Positions 1-10,520 of a stretch of DNA of 64,000 nt are shown in pieces. A program made the translations under genes and the position numbers. Source of the stretch: Rhea pennata (lineage: Eukaryota; Chordata; Aves; Rheiformes; Rheidae); NCBI RefSeq assembly GCF_028389875.1, contig NW_026907680.1:1178001-1242000 (forward strand). Reading direction: 5' to 3'. Under the pieces are notes generated by a model. That model had not been told where the DNA came from and ran no database searches. It saw nothing but the letters and a program-made list of their open reading frames with translations. Within the stretch, counting starts at the first letter, position 1; the number at the start of each line of letters is the position of its first letter.

Positions 1-225
1 CAGAAAATAGGACGCAAGCACAGAGCTGAGGAATGAGCCCAAAGACAGCAAAGGCCTCTTCTCCCACTGCGGGCTGCAGCTCTCGGAACCCTGGCCTCAA
101 GTACTGCGTGAGCTGCAGTCTGCAAGCAGAACCTCCGTGTTTGTGGAGAAAATGGGCACAGGCATCTTGGATGTCTGCAGTCTTCTCCACGGGACTTGCC
201 AGAGTTGATGTACTGCTATGAAGAT
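1..225. other. Edge of left duplication block, no gene seen
   Basis: No coding exon is recognised here. Bases about 75-150 resemble the reverse complement of about 17.54-17.60 kb, sharing the stretch around 'gagctgcagt' and 'gcaagcagaacctcc'. The first bases therefore already belong to the repeated sequence of this locus. Confidence 0.5.
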
Positions 226-652
226 GGTTAGAAGGCTGGGTCATCTCTCTAAGGAGGAAAGGCTGTAAGGACTGTGCTTGTTTAGCCTCCAGAAGAGAAG
301 CCTGAGAGGGGATCTTACCCATGTCTACAAATACCTCAAGGGAGGGTGTCAAGAGGATGGGAGCGGGCTCTTTTCTGTGGTGCCAAGTGCTAGGAGAAGA
401 GGCAGTGCACACGAACAAGAACACAGGGAGCTCCACCTGACTCTGAGGAAAAACTTCTTTCTGGTGAGAGTGACCGAGCATTGGGACAGGTTGTCCAGAG
501 AGGTAGTGGAGTTTCCTTCTCTGGAGACATTCAGAGGCTGCCTGGTGTGATCCTGTGCAGTGTGCTGTAGGTGACCCTGCTTGAGCAGGGGGGTTGGACG
601 AGATGATCTCCAGAGGCCCCTTCCAACCTCCACCCTTCGATGATTCTGTGAT
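226..652 (+). repeat. CR1 LINE 3' fragment
   Basis: The frame at 278-550 encodes the C-terminal end of a CR1 reverse-transcriptase ORF, with landmarks VYKYLKGGC, LFSVVP, VTEHWDRL and EVVEFPSLE. It is followed by the CR1 3' end, with the bird-typical 'gatgatctccagaggcccc' and 'gattctgtgatg'. It is 5' truncated, as usual for CR1. The last ~100 bases recur inverted at 54,672-54,777. Confidence 0.9.
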
Positions 653-1690
653 GGGCGCTTTCTCTCGCAGCTCCTGCTGTGGGGGTAATGGAAAATGTGT
701 GGAGGACAAAGAGGCTAGAAGCTGGTCTGAGGTGCGGATCCTTACCGAGGCTTGTCAGCCTGCAGAGAGAAGGGGACTCAATCCTCATGTAGTGCTGATG
801 AAAGTCTCCCTGAGCAGGCTCTCAAGCAAAGCTCCTGCATTTGCAGATGCGCACGTACCAGATGGAACGATGAAGCCTGGTCCTCCAGAATCGCCATTGC
901 TAGTGAGGGGCCGCAGGCTTTGCCCTGACTTGGGCTTGCTGGAGTGTCAAGGTGGAGCAGAGTGGCACTTGGAGGAGGCTCTCCTTCAGCAGCTTAAAGG
1001 CCTGCCAGCTTTCCTGAGCTCCTTTGCCCTTCTGAGCTGCCTCCCCTGTCGTCCCCCTAGCAGGTCTCTGCAGAAGGGGAAGCCTGCTCGCCTCAAGGCC
1101 AGCCTCTGGGCTCTGCTGCCCTCCTTCCTACCTGCCCTCCGGCTCTGCAACTCCACTAGTTCCCGGGTGCTACAGCCCAGGTGGCCATGGATTCTGCTGG
1201 CACCAAGCCTCCGGGGTGGCCGCTTCGCCTTCTGGCCTGGGGCACCCGCCTTCTTCCCCTCACACCCACAAAAGCCCAGCACTCAAGGGCACCCAGGACA
1301 CACACAAGAGCTGGCAGTTCCCTCCCCACATGCAGCCAGCACTGGGCCCCAGCAAGGGGGGCCCAGGCTCAAGCACTTCCTCCCCTCAGAGGCATACAGC
1401 AGCTTTTTCCTCCTCTCCCCACAGGCCCCCTGCCCCCAGGACATGTGTTGGCCATGGCACGGCCTTCTCCACGCCTCTCTCCAGCACAACAAGACGCAGC
1501 ACACCCCTAGGCCACAGCCACCGCAGCTGCAGCCAAAGAGCCACAGCACGACCGCGGCGGAGAGCTGCCCTGGCAGCAGCCCCTGAGCCCTGACTCCTCA
1601 GCTCTGCTCTTCAGGACTCCCCAAAGCTCCAACGCTGCAAACGGACGAGCTCACCACACACCCAGCCAAGAGCCACCCAACTTGGGGCAG
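653..1690 (-). repeat. Segmentally duplicated block, copies at 41.2-41.8 and 54.0-54.7 kb
   Basis: This ~1 kb stretch is repeated inverted at 53,990-54,670 and, in part, at 41,205-41,815. The minus-strand frame running through about 986-1282 is shared by the copies (HLGCSTRELVELQ), which suggests former coding sequence, but no protein family is recognised. It lies just 3' of the Ser-rich terminal exon and may be its downstream flank. Both strands have long open frames because the DNA is GC-rich, so frame length is not evidence of coding. Confidence 0.7.
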
Positions 1691-1695
1691 TTGGT

Positions 1696-2406
1696 TTAAT
1701 TCAGCTTCAGAGAACTTCCTGGGTGCTCGCGTGGCTCACAAGCAGTGCTGCTGCTGCTGCTGCTGCTGCTGTTGTGGCTGCTGCTGTGGCCACTGCCACT
1801 GCCCCTGGGGCTCCCACTGCCGTTGATGCTCTGTCTGACACTGGGTCTTCGTGTGCCACTGCCACTGCCAGTGGGGCTGCCGTTGTCTCCAACATTGGAT
1901 CTTCCGCTGCCACTGCTGCTACGAGCGGGTTTCCCGCTGTGTCCAACATTGCAGCTCCCACTGTCACTGCCGCTGTGTTTGCCGCTGGCACTTGGGCTGC
2001 CGCTGTGCCCGCCACTGGGGCTCCCAGTGACGCTGCCACCGCCAGTGGATCTGCTGCTGCGTCTGCCACTGGGGCTTCCACTGCCCCTGCCGCTGACACT
2101 GGGGCTGCCGCTCTGTCTGCCACCCGGGCTCCCACTGCCACTGCCACGCTGCCTGCTACTGACACTGGGGCTGCCGTTCTCTTTTGCAGTGGGGCTTCCA
2201 CTGCCGCTGCCTCTGGGTCTCCCGCTGACACTGCCGCTGATACTGCCCCTGCCACTGCTGCTGCGTCTTCTGCTAAAACTGGCTCTGCTGGGCTCTTTGC
2301 CACTGCTGCTGCGTCTTCTGCTAAAACTGGCTCTGCTGGTCTCTTTGCCACTGCTGCTGCTCTTTCTTCTGCTTGCCTGTGTCTCTGCACACGGCTCTTC
2401 TTCCCC
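1696..2406 (-). CDS. Ser/Gly/Arg-rich terminal exon (copy 1)
   Basis: A candidate last exon of an unidentified gene on the minus strand. A polypyrimidine tract and AG precede base 2406, and the frame is then open for about 236 codons to TAA at 1696-1698. It begins GEEEPCAETQASRRK, passes through three RRKSSSSGK/RRSSSGKE-type blocks rich in Arg and Ser, becomes a long Ser-Gly-Ser-Pro low-complexity tail and ends in ACEPREHPGSSLKLN. The core is built from short in-frame repeats of the type GSGSP, and an AGC/CAG run near the end encodes polyserine. The ACEPREHPGSS ending is kept in copies at 23.5, 32.6 and 36.7 kb, and in part at 41.1 kb. SRRRSSSGK-like blocks resemble phosphorylatable basic/Ser tails, but no function is assigned. 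It may be the tail of the CCDC81-like genes upstream, which is inference from position only. Confidence 0.55.
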   Translation of the reverse strand, partial: GEEEPCAETQASRRKSSSSGKETSRASFSRRRSSSGKEPSRASFSRRRSSSGRGSISGSVSGRPRGSGSGSPTAKENGSPSVSSRQRGSGSGSPGGRQSGSPSVSGRGSGSPSGRRSSRSTGGGSVTGSPSGGHSGSPSASGKHSGSDSGSCNVGHSGKPARSSSGSGRSNVGDNGSPTGSGSGTRRPSVRQSINGSGSPRGSGSGHSSSHNSSSSSSSSTACEPREHPGSSLKLN

Positions 2407-3112
2407 CTGCACAAGGAGGCAGAAAGAACAGGCTGTGTTCTGCCCTGCCAGAAAGCCCAGGAAGACTGCAGACTCGTGAGGGCCAGGGATGTTTGCGGGA
2501 GCTTCTGAGGGTGTTGCCAGCCTCACCGTCATGGGACAGGGGAGCTTGTTTGGACACAGCTCATCAGCCCGTGGCAGAGGCTGCTGGTACCAGGACTGGC
2601 AGGTACCTGTGTCGTCTTGGCTTCAGCAGTCAGGGAGAGCTTTGCAAAGGGGCACACCAACGCTGGAAGCATCCCTTTGCGCTCAGCTGCTCAGATCTTG
2701 CAGGTGCCACTGTTGGAGGCCATTCTCAGCACTCAACAGCTGCCCCTTGGCTGGAAGGCAAGGCTGAGCCCAGGCCAGCCCTGTGGCTTGCTCATGGGGC
2801 AATGGGGCTGCAGCCGCACTGACACCTTGTCTCTCTCACTCGGCCTCAGAGCCCTCCTGCTTATCTCCTCCTCTACTCCCTCAACCCCGCTCCCATTTGC
2901 AGCCACAGCCCTTCAGCTCCACAGCAGTGCTGGGCATTTGCTGAGTGCTGCAAGGAGGGACTTAGTGACAGGCTTTAAGCCACATAAATCTCATGTCAGA
3001 AAAAGTCACAGCACGCTCTAGGCAGCACAGTGGCTCTGGGATTACAAGTGGCACCCCTTGCTGCCTCACTGCCTCTCAGTTCTGCCAGGCTTCTCCTGGA
3101 GCTGCCACATAC
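2407..3112. other. Intron-like stretch, nothing recognised
   Basis: It lies between two candidate minus-strand exons. I see no repeat family and no convincing coding exon. It contains the pyrimidine-rich acceptor context of the exon that starts at 2406. Confidence 0.5.
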
Positions 3113-3411
3113 CTGCCCTGTCTTGCAAGGCCCCTCTTGACTGTCCAGCCCTTCCTCCTCTTCCTCTAGGCAGGAGAAGTAGACCTTCAGGGTCACTTGC
3201 TTGTCTTCTCCCAGCTGGTATTGGACGATCTTCTGAATATTGGGCTTTTCTTCAGCCAGATTCTCAGCACCCTCCTGCACCTGCAAGACAACTCCACACT
3301 GTGCAATGTGCCCCACTTCCAAGTCCACTCCGCTGCTCTCCACATGCTCCTCACCAGCATCCAGAGACTGCAGGACCTTGGCAATCACCAGGCCCCTGGC
3401 TCTGACCTGGC
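3113..3411 (-). CDS. Unrecognised 299-bp candidate exon
   Basis: The minus-strand sequence from an acceptor (gccccag before base 3411) to a donor (gtatgtgg after base 3113) is open for 99 codons plus two leading bases. The protein is mixed in composition rather than low-complexity: it starts QVRARGLVIAKVLQSLDAGE, continues through VDLEVGHIAQCGVVLQVQEG and KPNIQKIVQYQLGEDKQ, and ends in an acidic stretch EEEEEGLDSQ. Balanced amino-acid usage with regular hydrophobic spacing looks like a genuine globular domain. There is no counterpart in the right arm of the inverted repeat. I do not recognise the family. The flanking sequence is module D of the CCDC81-like units. Confidence 0.5.
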
Positions 3412-4500
3412 CTGGGGCACCCGCCGGACAACGGCTGCTGCCACCCCAGCAGCAGAAGAGCAAGGGGCACCGCAACATGTCCCAGGCTTTGTGACCTTCT
3501 CCTGAGCCTTCCTGCCAGCACCCTATTGCCCTGAAGGGAAGACCAGCCATGCTGAACATCCCCTTCTCATTCGCACCAAGCATCTCAATAATCACACAGC
3601 TGAGCAGAAACTCTCCATGGTCTCTCACTGAAAACCCCAGCACTACCATGGCCAGAAAAAAAGAGAGGGTCCCAGGGGCTCTGCTGGAGTGTTCGAGGAG
3701 GGCGCAGCAGCAAGAGCTATATTGCAAAACTAGAGCCCAAGCAGTGCCTTTGAAGGCAAGCCCTGGGCCAAGTCAGCCAGGGCTCAGCAGAGCCCATGGG
3801 AAGGGCTCTTGTCCCAGAGAAGAATGCTTCTGCAGACAAAGGAGCTCAGGGAGGAGCACCTACCTGTCTTGCCTTCGGAGCGCTTTCATTCACAGCCCAC
3901 ACAGCTCGCACTCTAGTGCGTGGTGGTTGTTCCCAGGCGCCTGGGGCCGGCCATTTGGCAAAACACTCTGGGGTGGTGGAAAACATCCTGCAAATAGGCA
4001 CCAGGGAGGTGGCATGAGCCCGGGGAAGCTGGGGAGTTTGGACTCCACGCAGCGCTCCCAAGGGGGGCACCTGCCTCTGCAGCAGAAGGCAGTTCTGCAG
4101 CAGCAGCACGGGGGTTCCACTGACGGGGATCACATCCACAGACACGGAAATCACCTCCCGCCAAAACACCCACAGCTACACAATGTGCCCGCTGGAGAGC
4201 TCCGGGTGCCCACAGCGAGACTTTCTCTCCAGGCAGCAAGGAGAGCAGCAGGGTCCCCTACAAGGACAGCCTCCAACTCACACCATTACCTGTGTCCTGT
4301 CAACTGCATTAGCCACTGCTCCGTGGCCCCAAGGACTCGGTGTTCCGGGATGGGCAATGGATTGCTGCTGGGCACCCAGCAACAGAGAAGGAGAAAGGCA
4401 TGAAGGCAGCCCAGAATAAAGCCCTTGTGTGGTGGGAGCCAGCACAGAGTTGGCCAAAGCCCCCCACAGAGCCCATATGAAGGCAGAGCATGCCCGGAGG

Positions 4501-4735
4501 TCACAGGGACACTGTCGCTGGGAAGTCTTGCTCCCAAAGCACTTTCAGAGCAGCCTTTGCCAGCCCTGGCACTGCAGCCCTAACAAACCTGCGCCGAGAA
4601 GATGCTCTCTTGCTAAACTGGAGGCTAGGGAGCCAACAAATATACTCACGTTGGAAACATATGGCGGCGGGGAGTACGGGCCTGGACATCGAGGGCTTTG
4701 GTGGCTGCAAGGATCGAGTCTCTCATCTCCAGCAT
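4501..4735 (-). CDS. CCDC81-like exons A and F, unit 1
   Basis: Exon A is 4650-4735, between a 'tgcag' acceptor and a 'gtgagt' donor. It is 86 bp and reads MLEMRDSILAATKALDV then a proline/basic stretch ending in MFPT. Exon F is 4501-4588, phase-compatible, reading FVRAAVPGLAKAALKVLWEQ and ending at TGA. The A sequence matches the segment that follows the second HU domain in CCDC81 proteins. It is not known whether this unit is transcribed. Confidence 0.6.
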
Positions 4736-6282
4736 CTGCACAGGGGAGAAACACAGGTGAGATGCTGCCAAGAAGAGGATCTTGCTGCTCACAAGGGCAG
4801 CCAATGTTTGCACTGTTCAGAGAAGAAGCTGCCTCTCAGAACAGCAGAAACAACCTTCTCTCTTGCTCACTGCAACCCCTCCATTCTACACAATAGCTGC
4901 TCCCTGGACATACAGGCAAATGGGGAAAAGCTCTGGCAGGCTTTTGTCAAGGGCAAGAGCCAAGAGGCTGATCCAGGAGAGCAGTTCTTGCCTAAGGGAG
5001 AGACTGAGGGAGGGCAGCGCAGGGGAGGGCCGCTGACTAAGATCAAGGGCAATGTGCAGGGCAGTCCTGCCAGGGAGGACAGGAGGGGGCAGTGGGGGCT
5101 ACGGCAGGTCTCTTTTCCCAGAAGGGAAGATTATTTCTCAGCCTCTGCTCTGACCCTTCCCATGCGTCTTCCTGCAAACACCCTACTGCCCTGAAGGAAA
5201 GACTAGCAACACTGAACATCCCATTCTCATTAATCACACAACTGAGCAGAAACTGAATTTTCTATCGCAGAAAGGCTCTGCAGTTCAGAGGCAATCAAAA
5301 ACGGGACCCCGGTGCCTCTGCTGGTGTGTTCAAGGAGGGCGCAGCAGAAAGAGCTATATTGCAAACCTGGAGCACAAGCGGTGCCTGTGAAGGCAAGCCC
5401 CGGGCCAAGTCTTGCAAGGCTCAGCAGAGCCCATGGGAAGGGCTCTTGTACAGCCAGCGCCCATAGCACAAGGCCTGGGCAGAAAGCAGGCTGGCACATG
5501 AAGGGCCTCAATGAGGAGCACTTACCACGCCAGACCTCTGACGGCCCTCGCTCAGAGGACATGCAGCTAGTTCTCTCCGTTTCTTCTTCCTGCCCGCTGC
5601 TGCACTCTGTGCAGAGCACTCTGAGGTGACTGGCACCGGCCTGCAAATACACACCGCGGAGAGGTGATATGAGCACAGGGGGAGTAGGGTCCCCAGCTGG
5701 CCCTCACCAGCTTCACACCTGCTCCTGCAGCAGAAGGCAATTCTGCAGCAGAAGCACAGGGCTCCCACTGAGTGTGGCCACATCAGAGCATCACCTCCCA
5801 CCAAAACACCTGGGGCTGCACGTCATGCCTGAAGGAGAGCTCCAGGAGCCCAAGGGAGACTCTCTCCAGGCAGTGAGGAGAGCAGCAGGGTCATCTGCAA
5901 GGACAGGCTCTAAAATACATCATTACCTGCTGTCCTGCCAACTACATAAGACCTGAACACTCTGTGTTCAGGGATGGGCAATAGGTTGTTGCTGGGCACC
6001 CAGTGTCGAAGAAGGAGAAAGGTATCAAGGCAGTCAAGCATTAAGCTCTTGCATAGTGGGAGGCAGCACAGAGCTCTGCTGAACCCTCTCCCCACCCACA
6101 GAGCCCAGATGAAGGCAGCGCATGCGTGCAGGTCACTGGGACCCAGCCGCTTGGAATTTTTGCTCCCAAAGCACTTTCAGAGCAGCCTTCACCAGCCCTG
6201 GCACTGCAGCCCTAACAAACCCTGGCAGAGAGGCTGCTGCCTTCGTCAGGCAGGGGGAAAAGAAGGAAGGGAAAGTACTCAC

Positions 6283-6368
6283 CTTAGGAACATGTTTGGA
6301 AGAGATGCAGGGGACACAATCGGAGCTGCTTTAGGAGCTGTCGGGATTGAATCCCTGTGTATTTTCAT
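6283..6368 (-). CDS. CCDC81-like exon A, unit 2
   Basis: This is an 86-bp open exon between 'tttgcag' and 'gtgagta', reading MKIHRDSIPTAPKAAPIV and ending NMFLR. It has the same length and phase as the other seven copies. A degenerate exon F (AALKVLWEQ) with a stop follows at about 6.13-6.22 kb. Confidence 0.6.
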
Positions 6369-7926
6369 CTGCAAAGGTGAGAAAGAGAGGTGAGATGCTG
6401 CCAAGTAAAGGCTCTTGCTGCTGGCAAGGGCAGCCCATGTTTCCATGCTCCGGAGAAGAAGCTGCCTCTCGGAACTGCAGAAACAGCTATCGTTCTTGCT
6501 CACAGTAGCCCCTCCATTCCACACAAGCACAGCTGCAGGGGAATATGGGCAAAGAGCTAAATGTTCTGGCAGGCTTTTGTCAAGGGAAGAGCCAAAAGGC
6601 TGATCCAGAAGAGCATGAAGGAGTCAAGGGAGGCAAGCGCAGGGGAAGGCAGCTCACTAAACTCTAGGGCAATATGCAGGGCAGTCCTGCTAGGGAGGAC
6701 AGGAGGGGGCAGTGGGGGCTGCAGCAGGTCTCTTTTCCCAGAAGGGAAAATTATTTCTCAGGCTCTGCTCTGACCCTTCCCATGCGCCTTCCTACAAACA
6801 TCCTACTGCCCTGAAGGAAAGACCAGTCACACTGAACATCCCGTTCTCATTTGCACCCAGCATCTCAATAATCACTCAACTGAGCAGAAACTGAATTTTC
6901 TATCGCAGAAAGGCTCTGCAGTTCAGAGGCAATCAAAAAACGGGACCCCGGTGCCTCTGCTGGTGTGTTCAAGGAGGGCGCAGCAGAAAGAGCTATATTG
7001 CAAACCTGGAGCACAAGCGGTGCCTGTGAAGGCAAGCCCCGGGCCAAGTCTTGAAAGGCTCAGCAGAGCCCATGGGAAGGGCTCTTGTACAGCCAGCGCC
7101 CATAGCACAAGGCCTGGGCAGAGAGCAGGCTGGCACATGAAGGGCCTCAATGAGGAGCACTTACCACGCCAGACCTCTGACGGTCCTCGCTCAGAGGACA
7201 TGCAGCTAGTGCTCGGGCTTCTCTCCGTTCCTTCTTCCTGCCCACTGCTGCTCCACTCTGTGCAAAGCACTCTAAGGTGACTGGCACTGGCCTGCAAATA
7301 CACACCGCGGAGAGGTGATATGAGCACAGGGAGAGTAGGGTCCCCACCTGGCCCTCACCAGCTTCACACCTGCTCCTGCAGCAGAAGGCAATTCTGCAGC
7401 AGAAGCACAGGGCTCCCACTGACTGCGGCCACATCAGAGCATCACCTCCCACCAAAACACCTGGGGCTGCACGTCATGCCTGAAGGAGAGCTCCAGGAGC
7501 CCAAGGGAGACTCTCTCCAGGCAGTGAGGAGAGCAGCAGGGTCATCTGCCAGGACAGGCTCCAAGGCACAGCATTACCTGCTGTCCTGTCAGCTACATAA
7601 GACCTGAACACTCTGTGTTCAGGGATGGGCAATAGGTTGTTGCTGGGCTCCCAGTGTCGAAGAAGGAGAAAGATATCAAGGCAGTCAAGCATAAAGCTCT
7701 TGCATAGTGGGAGGCAGCTCTGCAGAACCCTCTCCCCACCCACAGAGCCCAGATGAAGGCAGAGCATGCGTGCAGGTCACTGGGACCCAGCCGCTTGGAA
7801 TTTTTGCTCCCAAAGCACTTTCAGAGCAGCCTCCCCCAGCCCTGGCAATGCAGCCCTAACAAACCTGTGCGGAGAGGCTGCTGCCTTTGTCAGGAAGAGG
7901 GGAAAGAAGGAAGGCAAAGTACTCAC

Positions 7927-8012
7927 CTTAGGAACATGTTTGGAAGAGGTGCAGGGGACACAATCGGAGCTGCTTTAGGAGCTGTCGGGATTGAATCCCT
8001 GTGTATTTTCAT
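7927..8012 (-). CDS. CCDC81-like exon A, unit 3
   Basis: This is an 86-bp open exon with the same splice signals, almost identical to the copy at 6283-6368, so this pair of units duplicated recently. It is followed by an exon F block at about 7.76-7.86 kb. Confidence 0.6.
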
Positions 8013-9518
8013 CTGCAAAGGTGAGAAAGAGAGGTGAGATGCTTCCAAGGAAAGGATCTTGCTGCTGGTAAGGGCAGCCCATGTTTCCATGCTTCAGAGA
8101 AGAAGCTGCCTCTCAGAATTGCAGAAACAGCCGTTGATCCTTTGCTCTTGCTCACAGCAGCCCCTCCATTCCACACAAGAGCAGCTGCAGGGGAATATGG
8201 GCAAAGAGCTAAATGTTCTGGCAGGCTTTTGTCCAGGGAAGAGCCAAAAGGCTGATCCAGGACAGAACGGAGACATCAAGGGAGGCAAGCGCAGGGGAAG
8301 CCAGCTCAGAAGCTTCTCCAGAAGGGAAGGTTCTTCCCCAGCCTCTGCTCTGAGCCTTCCCGGGAGCCTTCCTGTCAGCACCCTTTTACCCTGAAGGGAA
8401 GCCCAGAAAGGCTGAACATCCCTTTCCTGCTTGAAAGAAGCATCTGAATTATCACAGAGCTGAGCAGAAGCTCTTCACTTTCTATCACAGAAAGGCCCAG
8501 CACTTCCAGTGCCACCAGCAGGAGGGCCCCAGAGGCTCTGCTGGTGTGTTCACGGAGAGCAAGGTGCAACAGCGTGTGCATTCCACAACTACATTCACCA
8601 CTGCTGCCTTTGAAGGCAGGACTGGGCGATGTCGGGCAGGGCTCAGTGAACCCATGGGAAGGGCTCTTGCAAGCCAGCGCCCATAGCACAAGGAGTTTGC
8701 AGGAAGCAAGCTGGAAAAGAAGGGCCCCCAGCAGTGACACTTACTGCTCTGGCATTCTCGTCCACTTCATTCCCAGGCCACTCAGTAGGTGCTCCACCTT
8801 CTGATGATGGCTTCCTCCCGCCTGGCACTGCCTTCTGGGCAGAGCACTCTGGGGTGCCTAGGAATGGACTGCAAATACACACCACGGGGAGGTGGCATGA
8901 GCACAGGGGCAGTAGGGTCCCCATTTCAGCCTGACAAGTTGGGCACCTGCTTCTACCGCAGAAGGCAGTTCTGTAGCAGAAGCACGTGGGTCCCCCTCAC
9001 TGGGGTCACATCAACAGAAACGGGGATCACCCCCTAACAAAACACCCAGGGCTGCAGATCATGCCTGAAGGAGAGCTCTGGACACAACCACAGTGAAAAT
9101 TTCTCTCCATGCAGGAAGGCGAGCAGCAGGGTCATCTGGCAGGACAGGCTCCCAGGCACAGCATTACGCGCTGTGCTGCCGACTACATTAGCCACTGCCC
9201 CATGGCCCCAAGGACTCTGTGTTCCGGGATGGGCAATGGATTGCTGCTGGGCACCCAGTGACAAAGACAGAGAAAGGCATCAAGGCAGTCCAGAATAAAG
9301 CTCTTGCGTGGTGGGAGACAGCATAAATCTTGGCTTAGGGCCTCCAACAGACCCTGTATGAAGGCAGAGCCACTGGGATGCAGCCGCTGGGAAGTCTTGC
9401 TCCCAAAGCACTTTCAGAGCAGCCTCCCCCAGCCCTGGCACTGCAGCCCTATCAAACCTGTGCTGAGAGGCTGCTGCCTTCGTCAGTCAGGGGAAAAGAA
9501 GCAAGGCAAAGTACTCAC

Positions 9519-9604
9519 GTTGGAAAAATACTTGGAAGAGCACAAGGGGCCTCAGTCTCACTCCTCTGGCTGGCTTCGAGGACTGAGTCCCTCATCTCCA
9601 GCAT
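9519..9604 (-). CDS. CCDC81-like exon A, unit 4
   Basis: This is an 86-bp open exon reading MLEMRDSVLEASQRSETEA and ending PSIFPT, with acceptor and donor conserved. Exon F downstream (about 9.37-9.47 kb) keeps AALKVLWEQDFPAAASQ without a stop. Confidence 0.6.
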
Positions 9605-10399
9605 CTGCAAAGGTGAGAAACACCGGTGAGATGCTGCCAAGGAAAGAATCTTGCTGCTGGCAAAGGCAGCTAAAGTTTCCACTACTCAGAAAAGAAGAAG
9701 CTGCCTCTCAGAAACTCTGAAATACCCATCATTGTTGCTCACAGCAGCCCCTCCATTCCACACAAGACCAGCTGTAGGAGAATATAGGCAAAAGTCTAAA
9801 AGCTCTGGCAGGATTATGTCCAGGGCAAGCACAAAGAGGCTAATCCAGCAGAGCATTGGGAAGTCAAGGCAGGCAAGTGCAGGGGAAGGCAGCTCACTAA
9901 ACTCTAGGGCAATGTGCAGGGCAGTCCTGCTAGGGAGGATGAGAGAGGGCAGTGGGGGTTACGGCAGCTCTGTTTTCCCAGAAGGGAAGGTTCTTTCTCA
10001 GCCTCTGCTCTGACCCTTCCCTGTCAGTGCTCTTTTACCCTGAAGGGAAGCCCAGCAAGGCTGAACATCCCTTTCCTGTTTGAACCAAGCATCTGAATAA
10101 TCACACCGCTGAACAGAATCTCTCCATCTGCTATAGCAGAAAGGCCCAGCAGTTCCACGGCCACTAGAGCGAGGGCCCCAGAGGCTCTGCTGGGAGAGGT
10201 TAATGGAGAGTGAAGGAGTCATGAGAGATGCACTGCAGAAGTAGAGCACAAGCAGCGCCTTTGACAGCTAACCCCGGGGACAGTCAGGCAGGGCCCAGAG
10301 GAACCCATGGGAAGGGCTCTTGTCCAGCCAGTGCCCACACCACGATGCTTTGGCAGAAAGCAAGCTGCCAAAAGAAGGACCTCCATCAGGAGCACCTAC

Positions 10400-10520
10400 C
10401 TCTCTTGACTTCTGATAGCCAGTCTCGGGCCAGCCAGCTCCTGCTCTGGCTTCTGGCAGCTGCTTCCTCCAGCCCAGTAAATCCTCCTTTGCAGAGCTAG
10501 GCTGAATTGCTGGCAGCATG
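10400..10520 (-). CDS. Module C exon, open copy
   Basis: A 121-bp candidate exon between 'tttgcag' and 'gtaggtgc'. It is open in the frame CQQFSLALQRRIYWAGGS... ending in AIRSQER. Its inverted partner at 52,074-52,194 has the same length, frame and ends (LRRRNYWAGGRK, MAIRSQQR). The charged, Gln/Glu-rich content suggests a helical or coiled-coil segment. Equivalent blocks in the 1.6-kb units (for example 5526-5640) carry stops in this frame, so these two copies are the conserved ones. The protein family is not recognised. Confidence 0.5.

Larger units (their letters stand above)
3540..10390 (-). repeat. Tandem array of about four 1.6-kb units with CCDC81-like exons
   Basis: The same order of blocks recurs head to tail, read on the minus strand. 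Equivalent 86-bp exons start at 9604, 8012, 6368 and 4735, spacings of 1592, 1644 and 1633 bases. Each unit holds: module D (landmark ALLLVALEVLGLS in the best copy), module C behind a 'tgtatttgcag' acceptor, module B (the 'ttctgctgcag' block), the 86-bp exon A, and exon F just downstream of A (landmark AALKVLWEQ). Units 2 and 3 are very similar to each other. Further copies lie at 24.2-25.9, 26.8-28.0 (inverted), 37.4-38.4, 39.2-41.0 and 52.0-53.9 kb (inverted). Module C contains stops in several copies, so many units are probably decayed. Confidence 0.85.

Noticed and set aside
1744-1775. CTG/CAG runs as disease-type expansions
   Set aside because: They are short (about 8-10 units) and encode the polyserine part of the Ser-rich exons.
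1707-2508. Long Ala-rich and Leu/Pro-rich frames on both strands over the Ser-rich exons (also at 23.5-24.2, 30.6-32.6 and 36.7-37.4 kb)
   Set aside because: They are shadows of a GGC/AGC/CTG-type repeat read in other frames. Only the Ser-rich frame has an acceptor and a conserved ending.
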